A stretch of 9,816 bases of DNA from Nitrospirota bacterium (lineage in GTDB: Bacteria; Nitrospirota; Thermodesulfovibrionia; Thermodesulfovibrionales; JdFR-85). This document shows positions 1 to 5,707 of the stretch, piece after piece. The notes under the pieces were generated by a model. That model was given only the letters and a program-made list of their open reading frames with translations. It ran no database searches and was not told the origin of the DNA. Made by a program: the position numbers and the translations under genes. Position 1 is the stretch's first letter. Every line of letters begins with the position of its first letter. The stretch lies in NCBI GenBank assembly GCA_013151785.1, contig JAADHP010000101.1:1-9816 (forward strand), in the 5' to 3' direction.

Positions 1-450
1 TGGAGTTCTTGCACCATACAAGAGGGATATCTTCTTTATGCTATTCTTATTTTCAAGCACCCATTGAAGCACCGGTCTGAGGGGAGCCAGTCCGATACCC
101 CCACCCACTATAAGTACATCCCTGCCTATAGCGTATTCAAGGGGGAATGCCCTCCCATAGGGGCCTCTTATCCATAAAAAATCACCTTCTTGAAGCTCAT
201 GAATTGCGGATGTAACCTTTCCAGTCCTTCTGATGCAGAACTCTATCTCTCTTTTTTTATCAGACAGGGATGCAACAGAAATAGGAACCTCTCCTGCCCC
301 CCAGAGGGACACCATGAAGAACTGTCCAGGATTATATTCAAAGGGGCTTTCAGTGACAACCCTGAAAAGACAGACATCACCTGTTAGATAGTGCTTTTTC
401 TTTATTTCTGTTCTTTCAGGTATATAGATGTTCTTGTATGTTTTAGCCAT
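1..450 (-). CDS. FAD/NAD(P)-binding electron-transfer subunit (HydG / sulfhydrogenase gamma-like), C-terminus outside window
   Basis: This is the N-terminal 150 codons of a ferredoxin-NADP reductase-fold subunit, starting at the ATG at 450-448. The visible part begins MAKTYKNIYIPERTEIKKK. It contains an FAD-domain segment (VPISVASLS, then RGPYGRAFPLE near residues 95-105) and the start of the nucleotide-binding domain (DVLIVGGGIGLAPLRPV, then LLYGARTP at the window edge). These are hallmarks of the gamma subunit of sulfhydrogenases and related formate dehydrogenase modules, which pass electrons between Fe-S partners and NAD(P). The C-terminal part, where family members carry a [2Fe-2S] cluster, is outside the window. 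The start overlaps the upstream stop by 8 nt (ATGGCTAA), implying translational coupling. The family call is firm; NAD versus NADP preference cannot be told. Confidence 0.88.
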   Translation of the reverse strand, partial: MAKTYKNIYIPERTEIKKKHYLTGDVCLFRVVTESPFEYNPGQFFMVSLWGAGEVPISVASLSDKKREIEFCIRRTGKVTSAIHELQEGDFLWIRGPYGRAFPLEYAIGRDVLIVGGGIGLAPLRPVLQWVLENKNSIKKISLLYGARTP

Positions 451-1471
451 TGTCCTGAAGGTCCCTCAGTTTTATTGCAATGGTAGCCATGTCAATCTTG
501 CCAGGACAGGTGACAGTGCATCTACCACATCCAACGCAGCCGAATCCACCAAGCAGGTCAGGATAGTGAATGAGTTTGTGATAATACCACCTTCTGGTTC
601 TTAAAATCCTTTTCTCGTTGGGAAGCACCCCACCTGCCATCCTTGTAAACCCTTTAAAAAGACAGGTATCCCACAATCTTACCCTGTCAATCCCAAAGGA
701 GTAGACCCTGTCAGTCACAGTAAAACAGGTACACAGGGGACATTCATATACACAGCCTCCACACTCAAAACACCTCTCAGTAACAGCTCCCCAGAAACTG
801 TCCTTAACCTTACCTGCAAGGATATATTTCCTTACATTTTCAAGACTGATTCTCTTCTGGAACCTTGCCTTTGAACTTAAAAAGACCTCGTATTGATCCT
901 CATAGTCAATCCTTTTAGGTTTATTAAAGAGAAAGTTCCATTGCCTTATAATTCTGAAGGCCTTTGCATTACCAGCCTGGACAAAATAACGATCTCCAAG
1001 ATCTGTAAGCTGTATATCAAACCCCTTTTCAAGATATGGGCCAGTACCCAGTCCAATACAAAAACATGTAGGTTCAGGATTGTTACACACTATAGAGATA
1101 AAAACCGTGTTCTTCCTTCTCAGGCTGTAATATGGATCCTCATATCCTTCAAGATAGAATCTGTCAAGCAGCCTCAATGCAGAGATATCACAGGAACGAA
1201 CTCCAAAGACAAACCTCTTTTCATTATTGTACAACTGTCTTACCTTCGTACCATCCTCAATCCAGAACAGGCTTTCCTGCTGGGGAAAGAGAAACTCCTT
1301 TGGGGAAGGCAGCAGTGCTGGATTATCAAGGGATACCTCATGGATATTCTCCAGGGATTTGAATACAATATCTCCATCCACCCTGAGTGGAGCTATCAGG
1401 CTTGCTGAGTTTCTTAGCTGCCTGAGCCAGTAGGAGAGGTGTCCCTTCGGCAGAATCCACTCTTTTGTCAT
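443..1471 (-). CDS. 4Fe-4S dicluster electron-transfer subunit (HydB / sulfhydrogenase beta-like)
   Basis: This is a 342-residue iron-sulfur protein starting MTKEWILPKGHLSYW. I chose the ATG at 1471-1469 because it forms an ATGA overlap with the stop of the formate dehydrogenase gene and has AGGA and GGAGG just upstream. A longer start at 1558 would overlap fdhA by 91 nt and adds a non-conserved tail. The N-terminal half has the family segments GVRSCDISALRLLDRF (about 90-105) and TCFCIGLGTGP (135-145). The C-terminal half has two ferredoxin motifs: C234-x2-C237-x2-C240-x3-C244-P and C312-x2-C315-x2-C318-x3-C322-P. The family carries electrons between a catalytic subunit and the FAD/NAD(P) subunit, which is the next gene. 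Here the catalytic partner appears to be the formate dehydrogenase upstream; a hydrogenase could lie beyond the left edge. Confidence 0.88.
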   Translation of the reverse strand: MTKEWILPKGHLSYWLRQLRNSASLIAPLRVDGDIVFKSLENIHEVSLDNPALLPSPKEFLFPQQESLFWIEDGTKVRQLYNNEKRFVFGVRSCDISALRLLDRFYLEGYEDPYYSLRRKNTVFISIVCNNPEPTCFCIGLGTGPYLEKGFDIQLTDLGDRYFVQAGNAKAFRIIRQWNFLFNKPKRIDYEDQYEVFLSSKARFQKRISLENVRKYILAGKVKDSFWGAVTERCFECGGCVYECPLCTCFTVTDRVYSFGIDRVRLWDTCLFKGFTRMAGGVLPNEKRILRTRRWYYHKLIHYPDLLGGFGCVGCGRCTVTCPGKIDMATIAIKLRDLQDNG

Positions 1472-3570
1472 GTTATCCTCAGGTCCTCCAGGTCTACAAT
1501 CTTTATGCTTCTGGGTCTTCTGTCCTCTTTTATAAGGGGTTCCACTTTCACAGCGCATACCTTGTATTCAGGTATCTTTACAGTGGGATCAAGAGCTGCA
1601 TTGGTAAGGAGATTGGCTGCTGCCTCTGAATAATGAAAGGGGATGAAAACAACACCCTGTGGAGTTCGGTCAGTAACCCTTGCGAGTACAGTTATAGAGC
1701 CTCTTCTTGAAGAGACCCTCACCTGGCTCTTGTCTTTTATATGCAATGCCTCTGCATCATCAGGATTGATCTCAACATAACATGAAGGCTCCTCTCTTTC
1801 CAGTACAGAGGTTCTTCTACACATGGTTCCAGTATGATAATGAAAATATATCCTGCCAGTGGTCAGTATAAAGGGATATTCCTCATCAGGCAATTCTGCT
1901 GGTGGCTTGAACTCAACAGTTATAAATGTACCAAGACCCTTGGCGATCTTCTTTCTGTGTAGAAATGGGGTGCCAGGGTGTGCTATATCAGGGCATGGCC
2001 ATTGTAATCCATGTACCTCACGCAATCTATGATGCAGCATACCTCCATAAGAAGGGGTCAGAAGTGCTATCTCCTCCATTATCTCATATGTTCCCCTGTA
2101 TTTCATATCGTATCCCATTCTTCTTGAGAGCTTGGTAATGATCTCCCAGTCAGGCCTTGAACTCCCTACAGGCTCTATAGCCTTTCTTAGCAACTGAACC
2201 CTTCGCTCTGTGTTGGTAAATGTGCCATCTTTTTCAGCAAATGAACATGCTGGAAGCACCACATGGGCATATTGCATGGTCTCGTTGGGGAATATATCCT
2301 GTACTATAAGCAGATCCAGCCTCTTCATTGCCTCTTTGACATGATTCAGGTCAGGATCAGACAGAAGGGGATTCTCTCCCATAATATACAGGGCCTTCAG
2401 TCTGCCTTCATAGGCTGCCTCTGTCATCTCTACAACCGTCAGCCCTGGCTTTACTGGGAGTTTCCTCTTCCATGCCCTTTCAAACTTTCTTCGTGCCCTT
2501 GGATTGGTGACAGTCTGATAACCTGAATAGACATTAGGAAGTGCACCCATATCGCATGCACCCTGAACATTATTCTGTCCTCTCAGGGGATTTATCCCTG
2601 AAGAGGGCAGTCCTATATGTCCGGTTAACATCACCAGATTGGCACAGGCCCTCACATTGTCCACACCTGTAATATGCTGGGTAATACCCATAGCATAAAA
2701 GAGCATGGAACGTTTTTCCATTGCATAGATTCTCGCAACACGTCGAATCTCCTCAATGCCAACACCTGTTATGCGCTCAACAGCATGGGGATGGAAATCC
2801 CTCAAAATCCTCTCAAAGGTATCAAAGTTTTCTGTTCTTCGCCGAACAAAATCTATATCAACAAGTCCTTCATTAACAATAATGTGCATTATACCCATTA
2901 AAAGCGCCACATCAGTTCCTGGTTTGTGTCTGAGATGAATATGTGCAAACTCTGCAATCTGAGGCCGACGTGGATCAGCAACAATCAGGATAGCCCCTCT
3001 GTCAACCGCATCAAGCATATGCATACCAATCATGGGATGCTGTTCTGTTGTATTTGAACCTATTACAAAGAGAACCTTGGCATCTCTTATCTCTGAAATG
3101 GAATTTGTCATGGCACCTGAGCCAAAGGCTGCAGCCAGTCCTCCCACAGTGGATGAATGGCAGAGCCGTGCACAATGGTCAATATTGTTTGTTCCCACAA
3201 CAGCCCTGGCAAACTTCATCATCAGATAATTTTCCTCATTTGTACATTTAGCAGAACTGAGGATACCTATTGAGTCAGGCCCATGTCTATCACGGATCTC
3301 CATCAACCTTTTAGCAACGTAATCAAGCGCCGTGTCCCATGTGCATTCCCTGAACTCTCCCTTGTCTTTAATCATGGGTGAAAGAAGCCTGTCAGGATGT
3401 ACTACAAACTCATGCGCATTCCAGCCCTTCACGCAGAGGCTTCCCCTGTTTACAGGATGGCTTTTACTGGGTGAGACACCTACCAATCTCCCCCTATCAA
3501 CATGAAGATAGAGTCCACATCCACATCCACAGTAGGGACAAACTGTCAATATCTTATCCATGGTAGTCAT
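1468..3570 (-). CDS. fdhA: Formate dehydrogenase catalytic (alpha) subunit, molybdopterin type with Cys at the metal-ligand site
   Basis: This is a 700-residue molybdopterin oxidoreductase, close in length to E. coli FdhF (715 aa). The N-terminal [4Fe-4S] motif is C11-x2-C14-x3-C18 with C46 (GSLCVKG). The active-site segment DHCARLCHSSTVGGL places Cys137 where selenocysteine FDHs have Sec, followed by the conserved His138; GSGAMTNSI follows as in FdhF. Later segments (GENPLLSDPDLNHV, HVVLPACSFAEKDGTFTNTERR) and the C-terminal dinucleotide-binding domain (TTGRIYFHYHTGTMCRR, VFIPFHYSEAAANLLTNAALDP) are complete. It lacks the NuoG-like Fe-S extension of large NAD-linked FdhA proteins, consistent with the separate HydB-like and HydG-like subunits downstream. 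There is no signal peptide, so it is cytoplasmic. ATGs at 3570 and 3561 are both possible and neither has a Shine-Dalgarno sequence. The stop is TGA, inside the ATGA overlap. Confidence 0.93.
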   Translation of the reverse strand: MTTMDKILTVCPYCGCGCGLYLHVDRGRLVGVSPSKSHPVNRGSLCVKGWNAHEFVVHPDRLLSPMIKDKGEFRECTWDTALDYVAKRLMEIRDRHGPDSIGILSSAKCTNEENYLMMKFARAVVGTNNIDHCARLCHSSTVGGLAAAFGSGAMTNSISEIRDAKVLFVIGSNTTEQHPMIGMHMLDAVDRGAILIVADPRRPQIAEFAHIHLRHKPGTDVALLMGIMHIIVNEGLVDIDFVRRRTENFDTFERILRDFHPHAVERITGVGIEEIRRVARIYAMEKRSMLFYAMGITQHITGVDNVRACANLVMLTGHIGLPSSGINPLRGQNNVQGACDMGALPNVYSGYQTVTNPRARRKFERAWKRKLPVKPGLTVVEMTEAAYEGRLKALYIMGENPLLSDPDLNHVKEAMKRLDLLIVQDIFPNETMQYAHVVLPACSFAEKDGTFTNTERRVQLLRKAIEPVGSSRPDWEIITKLSRRMGYDMKYRGTYEIMEEIALLTPSYGGMLHHRLREVHGLQWPCPDIAHPGTPFLHRKKIAKGLGTFITVEFKPPAELPDEEYPFILTTGRIYFHYHTGTMCRRTSVLEREEPSCYVEINPDDAEALHIKDKSQVRVSSRRGSITVLARVTDRTPQGVVFIPFHYSEAAANLLTNAALDPTVKIPEYKVCAVKVEPLIKEDRRPRSIKIVDLEDLRIT

Positions 3571-3576
3571 ATTTTA

Positions 3577-3591
3577 GCACACTTTATGCCA
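3577..3591 (-). promoter_or_regulatory. Possible sigma-54 (-24/-12) promoter for the formate dehydrogenase operon
   Basis: Read on the minus strand, the sequence is TGGCATAAAGTGTGCT, with GG and GC separated by exactly 10 nt. It matches the -24/-12 consensus (TGGCAC-N5-TTGC) at nearly all positions. E. coli fdhF is sigma-54 dependent, so the context fits. The predicted transcript start (about 3565) lies inside the first codons from ATG 3570, which would favour ATG 3561 as the start on a nearly leaderless message. A match to a short motif can arise by chance. Confidence 0.35.
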
Positions 3592-3628
3592 GGATAATCA
3601 TAGCAGACAGTTTATCTTTTAATCTCAA

Positions 3629-3645
3629 ATAGTTATATTAACTAT
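3629..3645. repeat. 17-bp inverted repeat in the divergent fdhA / dksA-like intergenic region
   Basis: The arms ATAGTTA (3629-3635) and TAACTAT (3639-3645) are perfectly complementary around a 3-nt centre. The repeat lies about 60-75 bp upstream of the fdhA start, a place where activator or repressor sites occur. A second, shorter palindrome (CGAGA-GG-TCTCG) is at 3738-3749. No regulator can be named from the sequence. Confidence 0.4.
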
Positions 3646-3688
3646 CCCGGCATTTTCAGGTAGTAAAAATGTGTAAAATATTAATTCA

Positions 3689-3719
3689 TTGAGTAAATTT
3701 TCCCCATACCTTGTATATT
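3689..3719 (+). promoter_or_regulatory. Weak sigma-70-like promoter candidate for the dksA-like gene
   Basis: TTGAGT (3689-3694) and TATATT (3714-3719) are separated by 19 nt, longer than the optimal 17. If used, the leader would be about 115 nt and would include the 12-bp palindrome at 3738-3749. Apart from these short elements I see no gene in 3571-3840. Confidence 0.22.
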
Positions 3720-3840
3720 TATGCAAATAACAATTTCCGAGAGGTCTCGATATTGATAAAGGCTAATCTTGACTAAATTACAACCGTTCTGTTACTCTTT
3801 ACCAATTAGTTGTTGCTGAAAACATTTGAAGGAGATGGAT

Positions 3841-4308
3841 ATGCCGGCAAAAAAGAAGAACAACTCAAAATCATCTTCCAAAAAGCAGACTTCAAAGAAG
3901 GGGACAAAAAAAGGTAGATGCCAGAAGACATCAAAAAACCAGTTGAACGAACGGGAGCAGAAGATTCAGGAGATAAAAAAGACACTGATAGAACAACGTG
4001 AAAAATTGCTTCAGGAGGCAGAATCAGCTTTAAATACATTACCAGAAGAAAGCGCCTTTCCTGACATGGGAGATCAGGCATCTGCAGAAGTGGACAGAAA
4101 CTTCATGCTCCGCCTACGCGGCAGGGAACAGAAACTCCTCAAAAAGATTGAACTTGCAATAGAAAAGATAGACAATGGTACTTATGGCATCTGCGAGGTA
4201 TGCGGATGTGAAATAGGGATCAAAAGACTTGAGGCACGCCCTGTTACAACAATGTGTATCGAGTGTAAAACAGAACAGGAAGAGGAAGAAAAGCTTCTGG
4301 AGGCTTAG
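3841..4308 (+). CDS. DksA/TraR-family zinc-finger transcriptional regulator with a lysine-rich N-terminal tail
   Basis: This 155-residue protein starts at the ATG at 3841, six nt after AAGGAG (3829-3834). Upstream in-frame TTG 3826 and ATG 3835 would overlap that ribosome-binding site. Residues 1-33 form a basic, low-complexity tail (MPAKKKNNSKSSSKKQTSKK). Residues 36-110 form the coiled-coil region, with the acidic tip FPDMGDQAS (Asp75, Asp78), equivalent to the DxxD of DksA that reaches into the RNA polymerase secondary channel. The C-terminal zinc finger is C118-x2-C121 ... C139-x2-C142, with the family signature IGIKRLEARPVTTMCIECK. DksA proteins modulate rRNA and amino-acid promoters with ppGpp. 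The lysine-rich extension is longer than in E. coli DksA and may bind nucleic acid (inference). It ends 8 nt from the convergent cytochrome gene. Confidence 0.88.
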   Translation: MPAKKKNNSKSSSKKQTSKKGTKKGRCQKTSKNQLNEREQKIQEIKKTLIEQREKLLQEAESALNTLPEESAFPDMGDQASAEVDRNFMLRLRGREQKLLKKIELAIEKIDNGTYGICEVCGCEIGIKRLEARPVTTMCIECKTEQEEEEKLLEA

Positions 4309-4316
4309 GGCAAATC

Positions 4317-4994
4317 CTATCTTCCTTTTATGTATCTGACAAGAGAGTTAATCTGTCTTTCCGTAAGTGGGCCACCTATTTCAAAGGAAAACCCGGGCAT
4401 CATTGTATCAGGCTTTCCATATTTTATAATCTCTTCCAGTTCCTCACGGGTAAGCCTCTTCATTTCACTTATAGACACTGCTGATTTTCCACGTCTATGA
4501 CACAGGAGACAATCTGCCTGGTACAGAAATGCCCCACTTTTCCCCAGTCCCTTTTCCACATGACATCTACTACAGGGAGTACGAAAAATCTCCTTTGCTT
4601 CATGTACCCCTTTATGAAAAGGGTCCAGCACATTTGCCTTCAGTTTTAATATCACAAGTGGCTTCCCAGGGTCATTGGACCTTATCTGCACTGTTTTGGT
4701 AACAGGACCCTTTTTACCTTCGGTAGTAACTGTTACCATGATCTGGCCTTCTTCACCAGGACCAAGGTGGTCTGAACTGACCACCGTTGCAGTACAGCCT
4801 CATGAGGCCGTAACCTTCTCTATGACCAGGGTCTGGTCACCAATGTTTTTAAATGTAAAGGTATGCTCAAGTACATCACCCTGATTTACGTCACCAAAGT
4901 CATAGGTATCATCATCAAAGAATATCTCTGCTGATGCAAAGGCAATGGAACAGGTAATTAAAAGAATGACCACACAGGCTACAGTTACTCGCAT
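4317..4994 (-). CDS. Secreted DUF1573 plus c-type cytochrome protein with in-frame UGA at the conserved Cys: candidate selenoprotein (Sec65)
   Basis: Read through one UGA (4802-4800), the frame gives a 225-residue protein. I start it at the ATG at 4994 (MRVTVACVVILLITCSIAF), which gives a clean signal peptide and has AGGA five nt upstream. Residues 23-122 are a DUF1573-type beta domain (FFDDDTYDFGDVNQGD, HTFTFKNIGDQTLVI, SNDPGKPLVILKL). The family motif S-C-G-C-T appears as S64-UGA65-G66-C67-T68. Residues 127-225 are a cytochrome c region with two haem motifs, C141SRCH and C162LLCH, then DTMMPGFSF (Met as possible haem ligand) and a typical final helix. It should be periplasmic. Both sides of the UGA are clearly coding and match one family. 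The rival readings are a point mutation or sequencing error (TGC or TGT to TGA). Without recoding only an 83-codon or shorter fragment and a 155-codon fragment remain. Confidence 0.72.
4766..4785 (-). other. SECIS-like stem-loop just downstream of the in-frame UGA
   Basis: On the mRNA (minus strand), GGUGGUC (4785-4779) pairs perfectly with GACCACC (4772-4766) around the hexaloop AGUUCA (4778-4773). Beyond a bulged C4786, CAA (4789-4787) can pair with UUG (4765-4763). Fourteen nt separate the UGA from the main stem, and 21 nt separate it from the loop. Published bacterial SECIS models expect about 16-37 nt to the apical loop and a G in its first two positions; both hold. The E. coli fdhF hairpin has a similar small G-U containing loop and a bulge. 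Confidence 0.6.
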
Positions 4995-5003
4995 AGCAAT
5001 CCT

Positions 5004-5033
5004 ATTGTAATGTTTATAACATCTGTTAGTCAA
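5004..5033 (-). promoter_or_regulatory. Sigma-70-type promoter for the DUF1573-cytochrome gene
   Basis: On the minus strand, TTGACT (5033-5028) and TACAAT (5009-5004) are separated by 18 nt. Each hexamer matches five of six consensus bases. The expected transcript start is about 4997, only three nt before the ATG at 4994, so the mRNA would be essentially leaderless, unless an upstream promoter supplies the AGGA as a Shine-Dalgarno sequence. Confidence 0.5.
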
Positions 5034-5044
5034 TTTAACATCTG

Positions 5045-5064
5045 AACCCAAATCCTGCGATAGA
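5045..5064 (+). repeat. Copy 1 of a dispersed 20-nt repeat
   Basis: AACCCAAATCCTGCGATAGA matches positions 7637-7656 (AACCCAAATCCAGCGATAAA) at 18 of 20 bases. It lies upstream of the cytochrome promoter. A further shared 9-mer, GTTCAGACT, is just downstream here (5084-5092) and inside the big palindrome (7764-7772), so this may be a degenerate copy of that element. Confidence 0.5.
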
Positions 5065-5210
5065 AAAAGAGTATGCCTATAAAGTTCAGACTAAAAAGTC
5101 AATCACTATTTTAGGTTGGAATTATTGGTGTCCCTATAAATAAAGGCAATTTTCCCATTAGGTGTTTGCTGTATACTGGATAAATCGATATTCAGATGCA
5201 GGAGGCCGCT

Positions 5211-5300
5211 ATGAAGTGTTTTGCTATAAATTCAAAATTTCTTCTGCAGTTACAAATGATGTTTTCCCCCTTTTTTCCTTTTTCTCAAATTTTTCAATGA
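5211..5300 (+). CDS. 29-codon ORF with a strong ribosome-binding site, possible 5' remnant of an interrupted gene
   Basis: The ATG at 5211 follows AGGAGG (5200-5205) with five nt spacing, and a TATACT hexamer (5172-5177) lies 33 nt upstream of the ATG. The peptide is MKCFAINSKFLLQLQMMF followed by SPFFPFSQIFQ. Only the first 13 codons or so lie mostly outside the convergent antitoxin gene; after that the reading is antisense to it. I do not recognise a family. It may be the start of a gene cut off when the toxin-antitoxin module arrived, or chance. Confidence 0.2.
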   Translation: MKCFAINSKFLLQLQMMFSPFFPFSQIFQ

Positions 5301-5439
5301 AATCCAAATCCACTACATTCTCATATAGCTCATAGAGTGACTTCTTTATTAATGTTGATTTATCCATTCCATAATAATCTGAAAGTTTCTTCAATATTCT
5401 ATCCTCTTCTTTATTTAACCTTACAGATATTACTCCCAT
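5224..5439 (-). CDS. Ribbon-helix-helix antitoxin (RelB/CopG-like) of a type II toxin-antitoxin pair
   Basis: This 71-residue protein begins MGVISVRLNKEEDRILKKL. The N-terminal strand VISVRL followed by two helices (KEEDRILKKLSDYYG, DKSTLIKKSLYELYE) is the ribbon-helix-helix DNA-binding fold. The charged C-terminal part (DLDFIEKFEKKEKRGKTSF, then VTAEEILNL) is the usual toxin-binding region. The ATG at 5439 overlaps the end of the toxin gene by 10 nt (ATGGGAGTAA), and GAGGAGG inside the toxin's last codons serves as Shine-Dalgarno about 10 nt upstream. Such antitoxins neutralise the partner and repress the operon. Here the antitoxin is the second gene, opposite to classical relBE order. Base composition is A/T-richer than the neighbours, consistent with transfer. 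Confidence 0.82.
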   Translation of the reverse strand: MGVISVRLNKEEDRILKKLSDYYGMDKSTLIKKSLYELYENVVDLDFIEKFEKKEKRGKTSFVTAEEILNL

Positions 5440-5699
5440 CTTTTATAGACCTCCTCTCTTTTGGCTATGCTGATAAGATAGTAGTTTTTATTTTCTATGT
5501 AAAAAATTGCCCTGTATTTCCCTTTCCTTAAACGGTAGTAAGTTCTTTTCTCGGAAGATTTTAGTTTTTTAATGTCAAAAAGTCCTAAATCGTTTGTAGT
5601 ATCTAAAGCTATAAATATATTGTTAAACCTTATAAAAACTTCTTTTGGCAATATGCCTTTCTTTACCGCCTTTTTAACATCATTTTCATAATAGACCAT
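5430..5699 (-). CDS. RelE/ParE-superfamily toxin of a type II toxin-antitoxin pair
   Basis: This 89-residue, very basic protein has the RelE-like C-terminal core: YYRLRKGKYRAIFYIENKNY followed by YLISIAKREEVYKRW. The central DTTNDLGLFDIKKLKSSEKR is the segment before the beta-sheet (family members often read ...L...KLKG...YRLRVGDYR). The Arg and Lys residues and the terminal REEVYKRW motif resemble mRNA-cleaving RelE proteins, so ribosome-dependent RNA cleavage is the likely activity; ParE-type gyrase poisoning cannot be excluded. It is the first gene of the pair. There is no Shine-Dalgarno sequence before the ATG at 5699, and the promoter sits directly upstream, so translation may be leaderless and weak compared with the antitoxin. 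Confidence 0.82.
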   Translation of the reverse strand: MVYYENDVKKAVKKGILPKEVFIRFNNIFIALDTTNDLGLFDIKKLKSSEKRTYYRLRKGKYRAIFYIENKNYYLISIAKREEVYKRWE

Positions 5700-5707
5700 A
5701 TATTTTA

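Noticed and set aside
893..1408. 171-codon plus-strand ORF
   Set aside because: It is antisense to the HydB-like gene, has no family features, and is explained by the codon use of the real gene.
1472..1558. N-terminal extension of the HydB-like protein to ATG 1558
   Set aside because: The extra 29 residues overlap the 3' end of fdhA by 91 nt, look non-conserved, and the ATGA-coupled start at 1471 has better initiation signals.
4317..4784. An independent 155-codon gene starting at GTG 4784
   Set aside because: It would begin in the middle of the DUF1573 domain without a signal peptide, although it carries haem-attachment motifs that need export. The upstream 60 codons in the same frame supply both.
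4800..4802. Genome-wide reassignment of UGA to Trp or Gly as the explanation for the in-frame UGA
   Set aside because: fdhA ends at UGA (1470-1468) at the family-typical C-terminus, inside an ATGA overlap with the next gene, so UGA works as a stop. The family also calls for Cys at the position, not Trp or Gly.
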